This document shows positions 22,885 to 36,968 of a DNA stretch of 64,000 nucleotides, piece after piece. The stretch lies in NCBI GenBank assembly GCA_963930655.1, contig OZ005612.1:1121001-1185000 (forward strand). Direction: 5' to 3'. The translations under genes were made by a program, and so were the position numbers. The number at the start of each line of letters is the position of its first letter. The first letter of the stretch is position 1. This DNA comes from Myrica gale (Eukaryota > Streptophyta > Magnoliopsida > Fagales > Myricaceae). Under the pieces are notes generated by a model. It was not told the origin of the DNA. It saw nothing but the letters and a program-made list of their open reading frames with translations, and searched no databases.

Positions 22885-25800
22885 GGGGGGGGGAAAGAGT
22901 GGAAGAGTGTCTACGTTAGCTCGTCACCATCAGATACATTAGTCTTGGCAATAAGAACAATCCTGCTTTCCTCGTCACCCACGCTCATGATTCTTGCATA
23001 GCAATTGGGCATACACTGGAAGAAAGGTAGATCAAGGGAAGCATATTAGAATGATTGACCACATGTAGTTGGGATACTTGGTGAAGAAATAAATTTAACA
23101 CTGAACTTTGGATTCCTTCAAAATAAAGACTGCAGAAGGCCTGCCATCAGTTCATACAAGTTGAGGGTGTCGTGCAATTTGCAAGTTTTAAGGGTGATGA
23201 TCAAATCATATATAGGAAATTGCAATAATTTGGAAGAACTGCAAGAGAACTCACCGAATGGTTGATTAGGCGTGCTATGTTTCCTTTATCCGTGGCATCC
23301 ACCACAACCTCTTCACTGATCTTAAAGAGCTGCAAGAGAATATATCAGAATAGCTAAAGTGCAAAAGAACAAAAAGCAATTTATTTTTTAACCCCTCACA
23401 TAGCAGTCTTTGCCTTCTGATCTGTAGCGTGCCTCCCTCAGATCTGCAACACTGCGCCTAACTTGTTCCCCACGATATTCAAGAACCTGCATACATACAC
23501 GTGCTTGTTACTAAAGACAAAACATTGCATTTGGATAAGGAAAACAAACGACAGCAGAATCCTCAGGGCCTGGAACAAGAAATGGGAAGAAAAAAAACAT
23601 GAAAGGGTAGAAGATGCAAAGAAGACCTCAAAAGTTCAGGCTTTACACGCAGAAATCATAAATTAAAATCGCTTCACCAGTCCAGACTAAGAATCACGGT
23701 TAATTAGAACATTCCCTTGGGTTGAATCCTTCCGTTGTGTTTTAAACGGAATTGGAAACAGAGACATTGTATATCAACTAAACTACCAGTTGTTACATGC
23801 TCACAGAAAAAGAAAACTACCAGTTGTTACATAAGAGTTTGAAATCAGTGTTGCATTCCAGACGCAAGGTAATCTTACAAATTTCACGTAACAAGAAAAT
23901 GTGGCTTAAGACTCTCCGCCGCGGTTTTTATTCCTCTCTACTTTTTTGGGCATTCCAATGGTTGGAAAACACGATGAAGTAATTTTCATATCACAAGAAC
24001 TTTGGTTGCCCACAAAGTAATCAAGCAATAACCATATTCCTGCATTCTCTATTTAGGAAATCATAAAGGGCAAGCAGAAAAAACATGCTTCTGCTGCTTT
24101 CTTATCAATATTCTAACTTTAAACCAACATACCATTTCTCCTTCTTGAATGATTCTACGTGCAAAAAGCCCCCATCCATGTATACCAGATCTACCAAAGC
24201 AAACCCGATCATTTTCGGTTCTCTGCAATCAAAATATGTGTGCCCAAAAGTAATCAGGAACCTAATCCGAGAAACAGATTAGTACTCAAAGGAGGATGAA
24301 AATTTGCCTGTAAGTGGTAAAGCCGCTCCCTGAAAGAAGAAAAGGCTTTAGGATCCTCTACTACCTGTAAATAAAAAAAACAAGAATGTCAACTCTAGAT
24401 TGATTTCTATCAAATCTCCGAAGTAAAAAGGAAGGAAAGTATAGAAAATAGCATCTAATTTAGAAAAGATGGGAAAATTACTCTGAAGGTGTTCAAACTT
24501 TGTATTGCTCCTAAAGGATGATGACAAGGACCCATCACTCGGTGGGAAATAGCTTCATCTTCTGTTCTCTGGCATGGATAAAAGAAAAGATAACAATAAA
24601 GTGATGAAAATAGTTCGTTAGAATTATGGACAGAAAATGAGAAGCTTATACCCCAACAATGGCTAAAGCATGCCAAAAATGCAATCGATTTTACCAGAAA
24701 GAACAAAACAGTATACTAATCCACTTTACGCTAAAAAATTTGCCATCCATCTTAGGTCCATTCGATTTGTCATCTTTTAACCCTACAACACCGTTCAGAC
24801 TATTCCTGACATGGGCAATCACTGTACCAGAAGACCCAAGAAGAAAAGCAGAAAAAAGCTCCCTTTCTGTTCCCCTATATTTGAATTAAGTGGTTGCAGG
24901 GGCAAACTATAATCAGCATGAACACCAACAATTAATGCAAAGTACCTTCTTGTTGTTGTTCAATCTTATAAAGATCCGACATCTGGCAGCTGATAATGGC
25001 TCAAGATCAGTAGTTTCTTCTGCAGCTATCTCCTCAATCTTTTTCCTGTTAGATGAAATTAACCTTGACCCAGCCTTCTTCTTATTTTGCAGAAGGCTTT
25101 TAGCAGAAAATACCCCAAGAGGAGTTTGAATAATCAAAACAGTATCTGGATTTGGAGCCCTGCAGTGAAGATGAAAACATGAAGACCAAAGGCTGAGAGA
25201 GTAGACTAAACATATTGACCTTAGTGCGCAAGTGTTTGGACAGAAGCACAAATGGTATAGAAAAATAAAGACAAGGGATATCTCAGAGATAAGGGTTATA
25301 CCTGTGATAGGCGCAATAAGAAACCATCTTTGTGATCTGTCTACCATTTTTCTCCAAGCAGTGCAACTGGAATTTACATTAGAGAAATGGAATCATATAC
25401 TGGCGGAGTGATCATAGATCTAACCCAAAAGAAAGTAATGACCAGGATAAGAAAGAAACCAAATGCTTGAAAGAGAAATGTTGCTCTTGATAGAGTTGGA
25501 TGAACTATATTATCTACAAGCCTGATGGTCTGAATAGAATCAAAGGAAGTTTAATATACCGTATGCAGAGGCTTATTGGAATATTCAGTGCAAACCTTTT
25601 TCACAGCTTGATAAATGTTATAGGCATTGCCCCTAATTGATCTTAGCTTTGGTTTCAAAGGTGTTTTTCACAATTCCAAGTTCCCTTCCAGTAACTATTA
25701 TGCAGTGCTAACTAACTTTCAGAATACTTTATTGGCTACTGATTAGGGCCATTCGCATACAATTGGCCTGAACTATTCCATTACAACTCAACAAAGAAAG

Positions 25801-28800
25801 CTTTTGACAAGACAAAAAATTGAAATCATCCTACAAGAAGATGAACAAGAATAATGGTTACAGGAAGCACATGAAATAAAGGCTGTAAATATCCTTCAAT
25901 CGCTATAAATTCAATTTGAAACTCCAAGGTACCAGAAATTGAGAAAAGCGGAAACAGGGTTATATAAGTATGCAAAAAATCTCAATACTCTGCTGTATTC
26001 CAAAACTCTTTTTCCCCTTTTCTGTACAAAATCAACTATGCCCTCAAAGATCAATTTTTCAAAGAAGCAACTGCCCAAACATACCTCCATGCGATACCCT
26101 GCCCTGGACGCACACATGGCATGAAAATAAGTGGAACACTTGCAACATTGTGTGCACGAACCATGGATTTGCTTGCAAATTACACAAATCTGAATTTCAA
26201 TAAAATGAGAAACACATTAGATTGAAAAGCCTAAAGATTTCAATATAAAACCAGTCAACTTTCATTCCTTAAGACCAAATTGAGACAATTGAACAGGACT
26301 GAAATCACTTCTAGTACATGAGATTTTCCAACCAATTTACCCACATCACAAACAACAGTATTCATCTTGAAAGTATTATATGAATCATTCTCATTATTAT
26401 CAATGGTTTAACCTTCCTTTTCTTTTGAGATTAAAAAAAAGAAGAAGACAAATTATGGATCAGGATAGTCACAAAATGGGTAACATTAGAAATGTCGTTT
26501 AATAGATGAAAGAACTCCGATCTCAAGAAAAATCCAAATGTCTGTGGGAATTTCATTCTGAAAAACTGAGATGTATAAGTTAAGACGAGTATTGTGTACA
26601 AATATAAAGAAGCCACAAGTAGATGACATATTGCACCTTCACAAATGAATTGGACGGTATACTCAAAATTCCAAGAGCTGGCTCCATCTTTTCATCACTG
26701 GCAAAAGAAACTTCAGGGCGAAACCAAGCGCATGTGACATGAACCCACAATGTGTCAACATCAGTGGGCTTTAGAGCACCTCCTGAGGGACCCAAAAACA
26801 TAACCAGAACAAATTAGGATATCAACTCCTGATATCATGTTGAAGCCAAACTCTATACATTCTTGAGAATACTGATCTACCTACAACTGACATGTAGCTA
26901 TAGAATTTATGTGACATGCAATTGGCAACAGAATCTCAGGGCAAGAATTACAAAACCATTTTGTCAAAGGAAAGCTGCCATCATATACATGACTTCATGT
27001 TTAAGTAACATTCAAATTAACAACCAGCTAAACGCAAAAAGGAATGAAGGAAGATTTTGCATGCACAAAGCTGAAGAAACAGTGGATTATTTTGCAGGAC
27101 ACTACCAAGAAATAAGTAAAACAGAGCTTGGCCAATCATGATATTGGACCAATGCAAGGAACTTTAACTAAGCAAAATTACCACCTCAAACTTATAAAAT
27201 TCAAATCTAAACAAACGTGCCTTTTACAGGGCAAAGGCAGCACTCCCGCTTGACTTCAGGTGTTTCACATGCTTTGCAAACCCATGAAGTGAAATCCTGA
27301 ACATTTCTTGCTCCATAACATTCTTGATGAACGGCTATTTGACATCTGAAACAAACAAAATAAATCAACTGATATTCATGAAACAACCGGTACGTACATC
27401 TGCCATAACGAAATCTCTAGTAACGGCCAAGATTCCCTAGTAACGAGTGTCTCTCTTTATGATTCCATTTGAAGGAAACCATGAAAGAAAGTTATCTTCA
27501 GTGATCAGGTATAAGAGGACCAACCAATGGGTGATGACTGGTCACTGAAGGTCATATCACCCACTGCTACTCCAACTAAAGAAGAGAAAAGGATGCTTCG
27601 CAGTTTCACCATTGTACCAGACAATGGTCCACAAAAAAGGCAAAATAAAAAGAAAGAGGCAGTCACATAGAAAAAAGAAGTCATAAGTGTCAAGAAAATG
27701 CCCAAAGAAAGAGTCCATAATCTCTTGATGTCGCTTCTTAACACAGCATGCATCTCTCAGTTGCATTCAAGGATCTGTCTCCAATCATGATTTTATGAGT
27801 ATTATCAGGAAAATAAAGGAAGACATTGATGTTACCTGTTGCAGATGATAATTTTGTTATAGTCCCAATCTTCAACCCATCTACATACAGCACAACGCTC
27901 TGTTGTCCACTTAGCATAAACAGGTTCGTACTTTTCTGCCACAGCAAAATTGAGAATGCAATTAGTAAATTTACTTGGCGGAAGAAATTCAGCTGGTGCA
28001 ACTCATTGATGAGCGAGATCCCACCGTTTGAGGAACCTATATACCTTGCAAAAAAGTAAGCAACTTCTGCTTTCGTTCTTTGATGGAAGGCTTTTTAGGA
28101 GGTCTTACAGTCACAAGAGCATTTTCATGATAATCTGCTAACTGAAGCATCTGAAAAGTCAAATGCCGATGCATTAGTGTGTATATATAGAGTATATGAG
28201 AGGATTAGAGACTTATCAGGACCTATTAGATGGTAAGGAAAGTGCAAAAGCATTGTTCTTATTGTTAAGAAAATTGCCTATGCAGTACACGGTGTAAACA
28301 GGAAAAGAACCACATATTCCACAGAAAGATTCTAAAATCCAGAACCATATGCTGAACTTCAAAATGGAAAGTGCAGCACAAAGCCTCTTAGGAAGACAAT
28401 ACGGAACACCAAATTGGCAACATCACAGGTGGAGAAGGGGGGGGTTACAGAGAGTGTGTGTGTCCGTGTGAAGCTTTTTGAAGTCATGTATAAACTCAGT
28501 TCCACTTAGTAAGGAACCAATGAGAGACCAGGCACTCATCCAACATCATCATAATTCATCCACACACTGGGATAGTTAAGCAATTCAAGGGGTTCCAAAG
28601 AGACATAGAGTAATCCCCAGATAGGATGCTGACTCCGTGAAATAAATTTGGGGCTAGGGTAATACTTCAACATGACATAGCTGCCTTCTTGGGAGCCTAT
28701 TGACATAGAACAGAGTACATAAGAACATGAAATCTGTCTGATACGATACAAGAGGATGCCTGAATAAACTATAAAGCAGAGCCTCTAGTAGGCAAAATAT

Positions 28801-31800
28801 AAGTTCGACAATAGCCACTAGCTACAACTATACATAAGTAACAGATTCGTTCATGACTCAATTTATGTTGATTTTGCCAACTGGTGACAAAATTTCTGCT
28901 GATTGTTCACTTTTCCAAGGCTTCCAACAACTACATATCACACATTTTTTGGTGTATGGTGCAGAATAGTTGTAGACTGTATGGATAGCATATTTAAACA
29001 CTGGTTCTAAACTTTGAAGAATATGATTGACAAACTTATATTTTACAATCATTAGTTGGTGTTTTCCTCAGAAAAGCATTATTCTCAGTTCTCATACCAG
29101 GAACCTATCAAAACATGTCAAGATCAACATGGGTGAAGCAATATGAAATATTAACAACAAAACAAATGAAGCATAGCACAAACCCATTGTTCAAGTGGCA
29201 GCATGGAACCTTTCACCCTGACACTTGTCCTCCAATTTTTCAACTTGGAACCCGTATGTTTTACCCAGTCACTAAGTGCTTGCTTTTCTGTCCCACAGAA
29301 CCCACACTTGCAGATGACTCTGAAACAGGAAAAAAAAACTTAAGAAAACATCTTCATTTGTCCGTTAACCAAATTATTAGTGTAACCAAAGAATTTTAAA
29401 CCTCATTTGCCTTTTATTGCCTCTCATGTAAACACAACAAACAGGTTAAGCATGCCAATAATAGAAAATATAGTGGAGGATCTACTGTAACGATTACTAG
29501 ATTAAATATCTTTACAATCACAATTGGGCAACCAAAATAGGAAAGCCATAGCCTAGCCTGAATGTTCCATGCCATAATCCTGAGAGCCTTGCACCGATGA
29601 GGGAAACTAAAGTAGAGATAGTGGATCCAACCATAGAAACACGAGTGAGAGAGAGAGAGAGATGAAAAACTATAAAAAAGAAAAGAGAGGACTATGCATT
29701 TATGAAGCTATTATTTATACTTACAAGTGAAGACTTGGAAAATATACGCCTTCCACGCCATTACAGAACACATTAACCTTGTTAGGTAGCACCAATTGAC
29801 CATCATGTTTGTTCCATCTGTAACAAGAATTTCACAATAACAAGACATACAGAGGTGAAGAGAACAATTCAATATCAGATTGCTACATAAGAAGTAGCTG
29901 CCCCTATTCATTGTCATTTGTCAATAACATATCAACCTCATTGCAATTGCAACCTTCATTGGGACCATGGAGCTATTTGAAAAAAACAATCATGAAGAAG
30001 GGTAGAATAGACTTAATTGAACTTATCATACTAAAGGGGGGAAAAGGGAGACTTACTTGACTTTTAACTCCGTTTTTTCAGAATCCGATAATTCAAAATC
30101 AAACTTCGCTTTGCAAGTTGGGCAGTAATAATCAGTGCCCCCCAGATTCTACAAAGCACAGATATAAACCATAGTCAGTTAAGTCCTCTTTTTGTCGTCT
30201 TCGTATTCAGACAGAACAGAATAGTGTCAGATATTCGTGAGGGATAGACCTTAAATAGGTTGCTGGAAATTTTGTCACACTCAGCATGCACCCACACTTT
30301 ACAACCATCACAGCGTACCTAGTTCAGACGGGACATCCCAACATAAAAATCTTGTGCAATGCAGTTCTTATATTCCAGCAGAAGTAACCAAAAGGAGAAG
30401 AAAAATCAGAACTTTGGAATAGATTGTAGGTTGCCTCACCCAACTTCCACTATCCGGATGATTCCAGATCTTCTTGCATATTCCACAATAATGATTTGAT
30501 TTTGTTAACTGCAATAATATGGCATTAACTGTGACTGATAAACACTATGAATCACAGACAAAACTTTCAATAAGGAAGCTCGTTTACCAAACTTATACAA
30601 GGCGCACCAGATGAAAAGACAGGTCATACGTACCCTAGCACATGTTTTACACAAGAATTGGCCTCCAGGAATTGCAATCTTTAGTTTCTTTGTCATTTTG
30701 AAAGGAAGGCTCATGCCACAGCCTTCACAAGGGCGTGAGGCTTTCTTCTTCCCTAATGTATCCTGCATAGAGGAACAAAATATCAAGATTATGAAGATCC
30801 TATTAAAAAAAAATCGGAATGAGTCGAAAATCTTAAGTGTGCAATTTGTTGTACAGAAAACAGAGGAATGGAAACCATATTGTAATTGGCACCTAAGGCT
30901 CATGTTATATGGGCTTCCTTAGCAAACGAAAACTTTCACTAATTATGACAATCGTTCTCTCCAAAAATATAAAAAATAAAAAATATCTGTAAGGCTGGAA
31001 GCTTTTTCTGTTTCATTCTTTTACATTCTCGAGAAGAGCAATGGGTAACTCACACAATTAAGTACACATGCAGTTATTCCAATGACAAACCAGGTTCCGT
31101 TACTATCTTAATTTTGATTAAATATTCAGCCAGATGATTTTTGAGCAACTCTAGGCTGTTACACAATAATGGAAAGAAGAAATTAATGGCTAAAGGCAAA
31201 CTTACCGGGTTGGCATAGTGACAGTCCAGATCCTGGTTTGAACCAGTAGCCTCTTGAATTCCTCTAAGCTGTATAGATTCATCGCAAGTTGTGTTCCCAG
31301 CTGCAATGTTTATATCTGCTATCAGCTTCTCTGTAAACCCATTTTCTGCCAGAAGAGCCTCATCTATTGCGATCTGGACTTCACATGGCTTGCAGCCATT
31401 CAATTCAGACTGCTCGAGGAACCTAGACCGAGCATATACTCTTGTTAGTGCAAAGGCGATCCATACAACCCAATTAAAATGCCGGTTCAAAAGAGCCAAT
31501 AATTACACACCTGTCAATATAATCCATAAAGGGAAAAATCATCCCACGCTTGACCCATGCATAATCCTGCTCAAGATCATTCAACATGGCCAATTAAATA
31601 CCCACATTATTCTGTGAACAAAACCAACCAATAAAAACAAGCTACATATAGAAACTAATCCATACTCTTTGATTCTCATTTCCAGAGTACCCAAAGAACA
31701 TCACGCAAGCCGCATCAGCTATACAGGACCTCAAAACCAATTCAGGAGCCTGTGTCATTGGATCAATAACAATGGCAGGCCAGTAAGGCTCCTTCTTCCC

Positions 31801-32637
31801 TGGCTTTGCCCACACTATGTCACCTGAATAAAAGTCCTCCGGCCCATATAACCCGTCTTTTCTCTCACCATTCTCAAAAAGCTCAACCAGTTCCTCAACT
31901 TCAGCAACCTGGCATTTCTCATCTTCCCCCAACTGCTCGTTTGCCGATGTCAAAGTACTCCGCGAACTAGAATACTTCCTAATATCCCGGTAATTCTTAA
32001 ATGCCACACAACCTTCGTCCTTTCCTTCCTCCTCGCACAATGTCGCATTTTTCCCACTCTTAAACTCGGTTTTCCCGTCATTTTGAGCTCTTTTCACATC
32101 CCGACTATTGATTTTGGGCCTTCTAAAGCTAAATTTATCTCTTTTGCATTCAGTGTCTTCATGAAGACCATAATCCCGCAAGCTAGTCTTGCTGTCTTTC
32201 CTCCAATTTTCGATAACCGAATCGTTAAACCGGGAAGGAAGTACCTGAACTCTGCCCCGGGACGTTTTCACCAGCGGCGGCCGTGGAACCTCAGCCGCAA
32301 CCACGTGAGTACTTTTCACCTTTGCTCTTGACAAATCCTGGACCTTCTTTTTTGATTCGACCTCTCCCGGGAAGCACGACAATTCGGTGCACCACGAAGC
32401 AGCGAACCCCTTTTCAGAGCTGATAATCCCTTTGAAGCTCACGGGGATTATGCCAGCGGCGACTTCGCCAAGAAGATTGAGAGGATAATAACCATTTTTG
32501 CTGTTGTTATTGTTGCCGTTAGTCTTCCTCTTCTTCCGAGTCACGGCCGAGTTCTCCTCGTCCTCACCCGCTGAGTCACCGAGTCTGCTCCTTTTCAGAC
32601 CCGGCATTTGGGATTTCAAATTACGCTTGATTATCAT
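22721..32637 (-). CDS. ATX5: ATX3/4/5-type histone H3K4 methyltransferase
   Basis: Twenty-three coding exons give 1093 residues: 32637-31666, 31566-31511, 31422-31206, 30762-30634, 30508-30440, 30318-30250, 30148-30057, 29817-29725, 29319-29184, 28150-28045, 27935-27836, 27345-27221, 26782-26637, 26189-26085, 25366-25302, 25159-24946, 24568-24482, 24364-24308, 24222-24133, 23486-23400, 23329-23255, 23015-22915 and 22811-22721. Domains in order: PWWP from about residue 268 ([11 protein letters not shown]), PHD about 464-517 ([10 protein letters not shown] to [10 protein letters not shown]), extended PHD about 655-830 ([21 protein letters not shown]), SET about 955-1070 ([34 protein letters not shown]) and post-SET ([13 protein letters not shown]). 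Key SET residues NHSC and the catalytic Tyr region are intact, so it should be active. The protein would write H3K4 methylation in chromatin. Two introns use GC donors. The start matches the Arabidopsis N-terminus MIIKR as I remember it. Confidence 0.93.
22844..22893. repeat. (AG)n microsatellite followed by a G-run
   Basis: About 20 AG units followed by 11 G's lie in the last intron of the methyltransferase gene, roughly 20 bases beyond the donor side of exon 22. It is a simple repeat likely to vary in length between individuals. Confidence 0.9.
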
Positions 32638-33020
32638 TGTCGCCAACGAAGAAAAAAAAATCAAACACGCGACTTTGAATTCGAATTTTGATTTTCCCAA
32701 TACCTTGAATTTCACATTAAATCCCCAATCCGGAAAAAACACCCATAAACCCTAATTCGCAAGAAACAGAGCAATTGCAGCAGTAGGTCTAAAGAACTCT
32801 GTGTTCCCGATACGCAAACAGAACGAAACACGAATTTGCGAGCGGAAGAGACATCAAAGAAGAAGAATGTTAGAGAAGGTAATCCAGAGGATCGAATAGA
32901 AGGACTCTATGACAATAGGGATCTGCTCGCTCTTCCTCTAACTGCTTCAGAGCAAGGAGAGAAAGAGAGAGACAGAAAGAGAGAGAGAACAGAACAAATA
33001 TAATACAGTTTTATTCAAAA

Positions 33021-33320
33021 GCGTAATGTTTGGTAACGGAGAACAGAAATATGGAACTCAAAAAAGAATTTTTGAAAAAAATTTACGAAATTTTCCAATA
33101 AGAGAGAGGTGACAGAGTCGGAGAGAGAGTGAGAGCGAGATGGAAAATAACATAAAAAAATCTTGAACAATTTGTAATGTTTGATTACGGAGATCAGAAA
33201 TATGAAATTAAAAAATCTATTTTTTTTCAAGATTTCTGGAAATTTGCCGAGGGAGAGAGAGAAAGAGAGAAGGGGTGTGACAGAGAGTCGAAGAAAGAGA
33301 AAGAGAGGCTCGGCGTTATC
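33021..33320. repeat. Diverged tandem duplication, unit about 150 bp, upstream of ATX5
   Basis: Two neighbouring copies begin GTAATGTTTGGTAACGGAG (33023) and GTAATGTTTGATTACGGAG (33174), 151 bases apart. Both continue with AGAACAG/AGATCAG, an A/T-rich run and a GAGAGAG tract followed by TGACAGAG. They lie 380-680 bases upstream of the methyltransferase start codon, within or just before its promoter or leader. Confidence 0.75.
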
Positions 33321-35872
33321 TTGTAAAAGTTTTGGTACGATAATGCGTGAGGCAGAAGGGGGCGATTGGGGTGAAGGCTAACGTGCGCCAAAGCGTGTTT
33401 GGAGCGCAATTCCTTCTTTCTAAGGTCAAGAGCGAGGGAGAGTGTGAGGGTCATGGCCGATGGAGATACGTGGGCTGGGTTTTCAACTGGGATTGCGTTT
33501 TAGCTAATGGGTTCTTTGTGTAGAGTGTGAGAAGAAAGAAAAACATGAAATCCAATGAAACAAGTGTTCCGAGAAACTTGGAACTCTAATGTACCATGAA
33601 CAAAAAACCAAATTCTTTTGTTTGTTTTTTGGATTATATGGGTTCATTTGATTGGAACCAAGTTAATTTATTCTATCCTGCTCTGTTAAATTTGTCACGG
33701 GGCTTGTTTAATTCGGAGCGTTGCTATTTCGAGTCCAATGGTGGAGATCATAGCGCAGTTCTATGATTTCTGGTCTTGACCTCTTGGGATTCTTAGAGAG
33801 AGATGGTTCGGGAAATAATGTGGATGATTTTGTGGCAAGAAGGTGTCTGTAAATCGAACAGCCATGGCGGTGTTCCTTTGAGGACAATAAACATGAGTGG
33901 GTTCTGCTCGATGGGTTTGTAAATGTAAATGGACTGGCACTTGAGGGGCGGACCGGGCGGTGTGTTTTGTGTTTGAACTTCGAACCATAGAGGCGTCACC
34001 AATGGAAGTCGTGGATTTTCCCACCAATTTCTTGAAGGGGTATTTTAGGCAGCTTGGCTGCAAATTAAAGTTTTGTCAAATGGGTTTTGGAAACCAGTGA
34101 CCCTGTTGGTACGTCTGTTTCTTCTTTTTATATATATATTTTTTGAGCTTTTGGATTTCCTTCAATTCCGAAGTTGTAATGGGTAGGTCTGTGAAATGGC
34201 AGTGCACTGTTTTTCCCGTTAGGGACGAGGTTTCTGCTACTTGTTGATTGCGTTGTGGGCTCCTTTGTCGATTTGGAGCGCTACAGATTTTAGCTAGAAG
34301 CAGGGTCGGGGGGCCATCTCATTCTGGCTCTGAAATATGAATCCATCGGTTTTTGGTTGGGAATCAATGTCGTTGACACATGTCTAGAAGAAATTGTTTG
34401 TGGGTTCGATTCCATGGACTTCCTCGATAATTTGTCGTATAATTTCTGCAAATTCGGGTTATCGAAGGATGTCGCAGGAGGCGTGATTGATACTTGGAAG
34501 CTTTTTATGTCCCAATTTTTTTTTAAAAAAATACGTATTCTTGTGGATGGGAGTTTCGATCTGCTTTTGGTTGATGGAATTGCTATTGTTTTCGGTGCCT
34601 CTGCAGCTGGTGAGGTTTGTGGGGACTGGGGAGTCAGATTTCAGAGCCAATTTCGATCCATTTTTTTGTGGCTTTTGACTCCATAGTTTTCAATATTTTC
34701 TTCTGGTCTTTAAAAAAAATCTTTCCTTTTAAATTGTTTTGAGTCGTAGAGCTTTGATCCTAAATCATATCCAACGAGTTTACTGGTAGATGGGGACGAT
34801 AAGATGCTGACCTGAGTTTGCACCACTTGGGTACCATCCCGATCTGTTCATTTGGGTAGCTTTTCAGTGGAAATGGCACAAATTTTCGAAGGCAATTACT
34901 GTGGACCTGTGGTTGGCTTTCCATCCCTTTCGACCACTACTTTTTGGAGAAGAGGAGGATGAAGATGAGCTGGCTCAGAGCCATGGCTGTTAGTACTCTG
35001 TAACAGATACCTATATCTTTGGGACCTCAACTCGGGGCTAATCTGTCATTGGTAGATAGATTTCTGAATCTATTGGCCAGGCAATGAAAAAGGGGAGCAA
35101 CAAATCAAGCTCCAGCTCCAGTTCCAACTATCAATCAGAGTCTAAGTCAATTATAAGAGGAAGATCCGAGTTCTGATTTTTAGATGATAAGAACATAACA
35201 AAATCTTGGGGTTTTTTTTCCGGTTCTTTCTGTTTTGGCGTATGGTAGCATGATGGCACTTGGCAGGACCTAAACTGGGCGGACATGTCAGATCACGTGG
35301 AACCATGGTCAGTTTTACGTCAATTAACTTACGAACATGGCGGCAATCTGGTTATCTTCTCAACTCTGTATGACGTATTGACGTGCTTACGACGACAACT
35401 ATAAGGGTGTGTGACACACATGGCGGCAATCTGGTAGCTGGGCAGAGGGTTGGGTTTAAAGCGTGGCATGGTTAATTGATGGGCATTTTAGCAGCTTATA
35501 AAAAAAAAAAAAAGATGGGCCTTTTAGCAGAGAGCGTGAAAAGCGCATCTTCCATGAAAGTTGCATGAGATTTAGCCTTGGCTTCTTCATTTCATTTCAA
35601 TTACATTTGTGGATCATGTAGGTTAATCATTTATTCTAGACTGGACTATTTTGTTATGGCAGTGGAATTTCTGATATTCTAAGCGATTTTTTGTCCCGGG
35701 GGGTCCGGAATGTATGGAACTTTGGGATGGTATTTGGGTAGCTCCGATGAAGCTCCGGCAGATAGGTCCGCTCTTGCCTTTTTTGGGTGCGTTTCCAAGC
35801 TACTGTTGCTACAAGGGATCTAGTAATTTTGTCATTAGAGCCAAGGAGGCTAGGACTATGGACTCAAATGTC
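33321..35872. other. Upstream intergenic DNA, no gene seen
   Basis: This stretch lies between the ATX5 promoter and a LINE remnant. Reading frames up to about 110 residues occur (for example 34357-34686 plus) but have no domain, splice signals or biased composition. A TA-rich run occurs at 34127-34141. Transposon ends were not recognised. Confidence 0.4.
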
Positions 35873-35880
35873 TTTTTTTT

Positions 35881-36968
35881 AGATAAGGGTAAAACCAGCA
35901 ATTAAAAAACACAGTACGAATTCAAAACAAAGGGGGCACACGCCCAACAGGAATAAAGCCAAAGGAAGCAGAAGAATCAGCCCATTTCGCAAGCTTATGG
36001 GCAACTCTGTTGCAACGCCGAGCAATCCAACGCAAGGAGTGATACTGGTGATCCGAGAAGAAACTACGGATAATAGACATCCAATCTTTTGATTGCCACG
36101 CCTCTCTAGAGTGCAAGCACAAAACATCCTCAACCAACACCTTGCAATCACTTTCAAAGTGGCATACCGAGAGGGGAGAAGTGGACACAATACGAACAAC
36201 GGCAAGGAGGGTAGCAACTTCACCAACGAAAGGATCCTGGTGAGGGATACGCTCCGTGTACATCGTACAGAGGGAGCCCTCATGGTCGCGAATGAAGACC
36301 GCCAAGACTGAGTGAGAACATCTCACGGAAACATCAACGTTGCATTTGAACTCCCCAACTGGGGGAGGGAACCAACCAACATTCGAACCAGCATGTAGCT
36401 CAGCCCACGCCAAACTGTGCTTTCCAAACCTCCTCCTAACAGTGGCAACCAGCAGCAAAGAATCAGGATTTACTTGAGCATGGATGACTTCATTCCGAAG
36501 ATACCAAATAGAGTCCATTAGCAGAGAAGCATTGAGAACAAAACTCTACAAGGAACTCTTAGCAATCCCAAAAAACCTGTGAGGAGATAGCAATTGAAGT
36601 ACAAAATCAACAAAGTAGTAAGGGGGAAGAAGATCAACCCGAAGAGGTCAAGAGGATTCTCTCCACGCTGCACGAGCATATTGGCAGCGCATAAAAAAAT
36701 GCTCAGCAGTTTCAACCTCCAACTTACAAAGAGGACACAAGCTTGCAGAAAAGCTCAACATCAGAAATAAAATTGACAGAAGGAGCCACGGAGGGGCAGG
36801 GCAGATTGCAAACACTTGCACAAAAATAACTTAAGTCGGTCATGCAACTGTAGCTTCCAAAGCTTGTTCTAATCTTTTCCACGCAAGGAATGATGGGAGT
36901 GCATAGTCCATGGCCGAGTAAGAGAGTAAGCACTGATAACTGAAAAGGAACCTCGAGAGCTAGGAACC
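35881..36968 (-). pseudogene. LINE linker and RNase H-like domain fragment
   Basis: The open part (36518-35922) encodes an RNase H-like domain with the first Asp in KCNVDVS, Glu in GEVATLLAV, Asp in ESDCKVLV and the terminal motif RRCNRVAHKLAKWA, so the catalytic set looks mostly kept. Upstream (36520-36968) the zinc-binding linker of plant LINEs is recognisable (SRGSFSV at the insertion edge, LWKLQLHDRLKLFL, then VETAEHFFMRCQYA) but carries stop codons and frame changes. Confidence 0.8.

Noticed and set aside
34357..34686. Plus-strand frame of 109 residues upstream of ATX5
   Set aside because: No domain, splice partners or compositional support; chance length in moderate-GC DNA.
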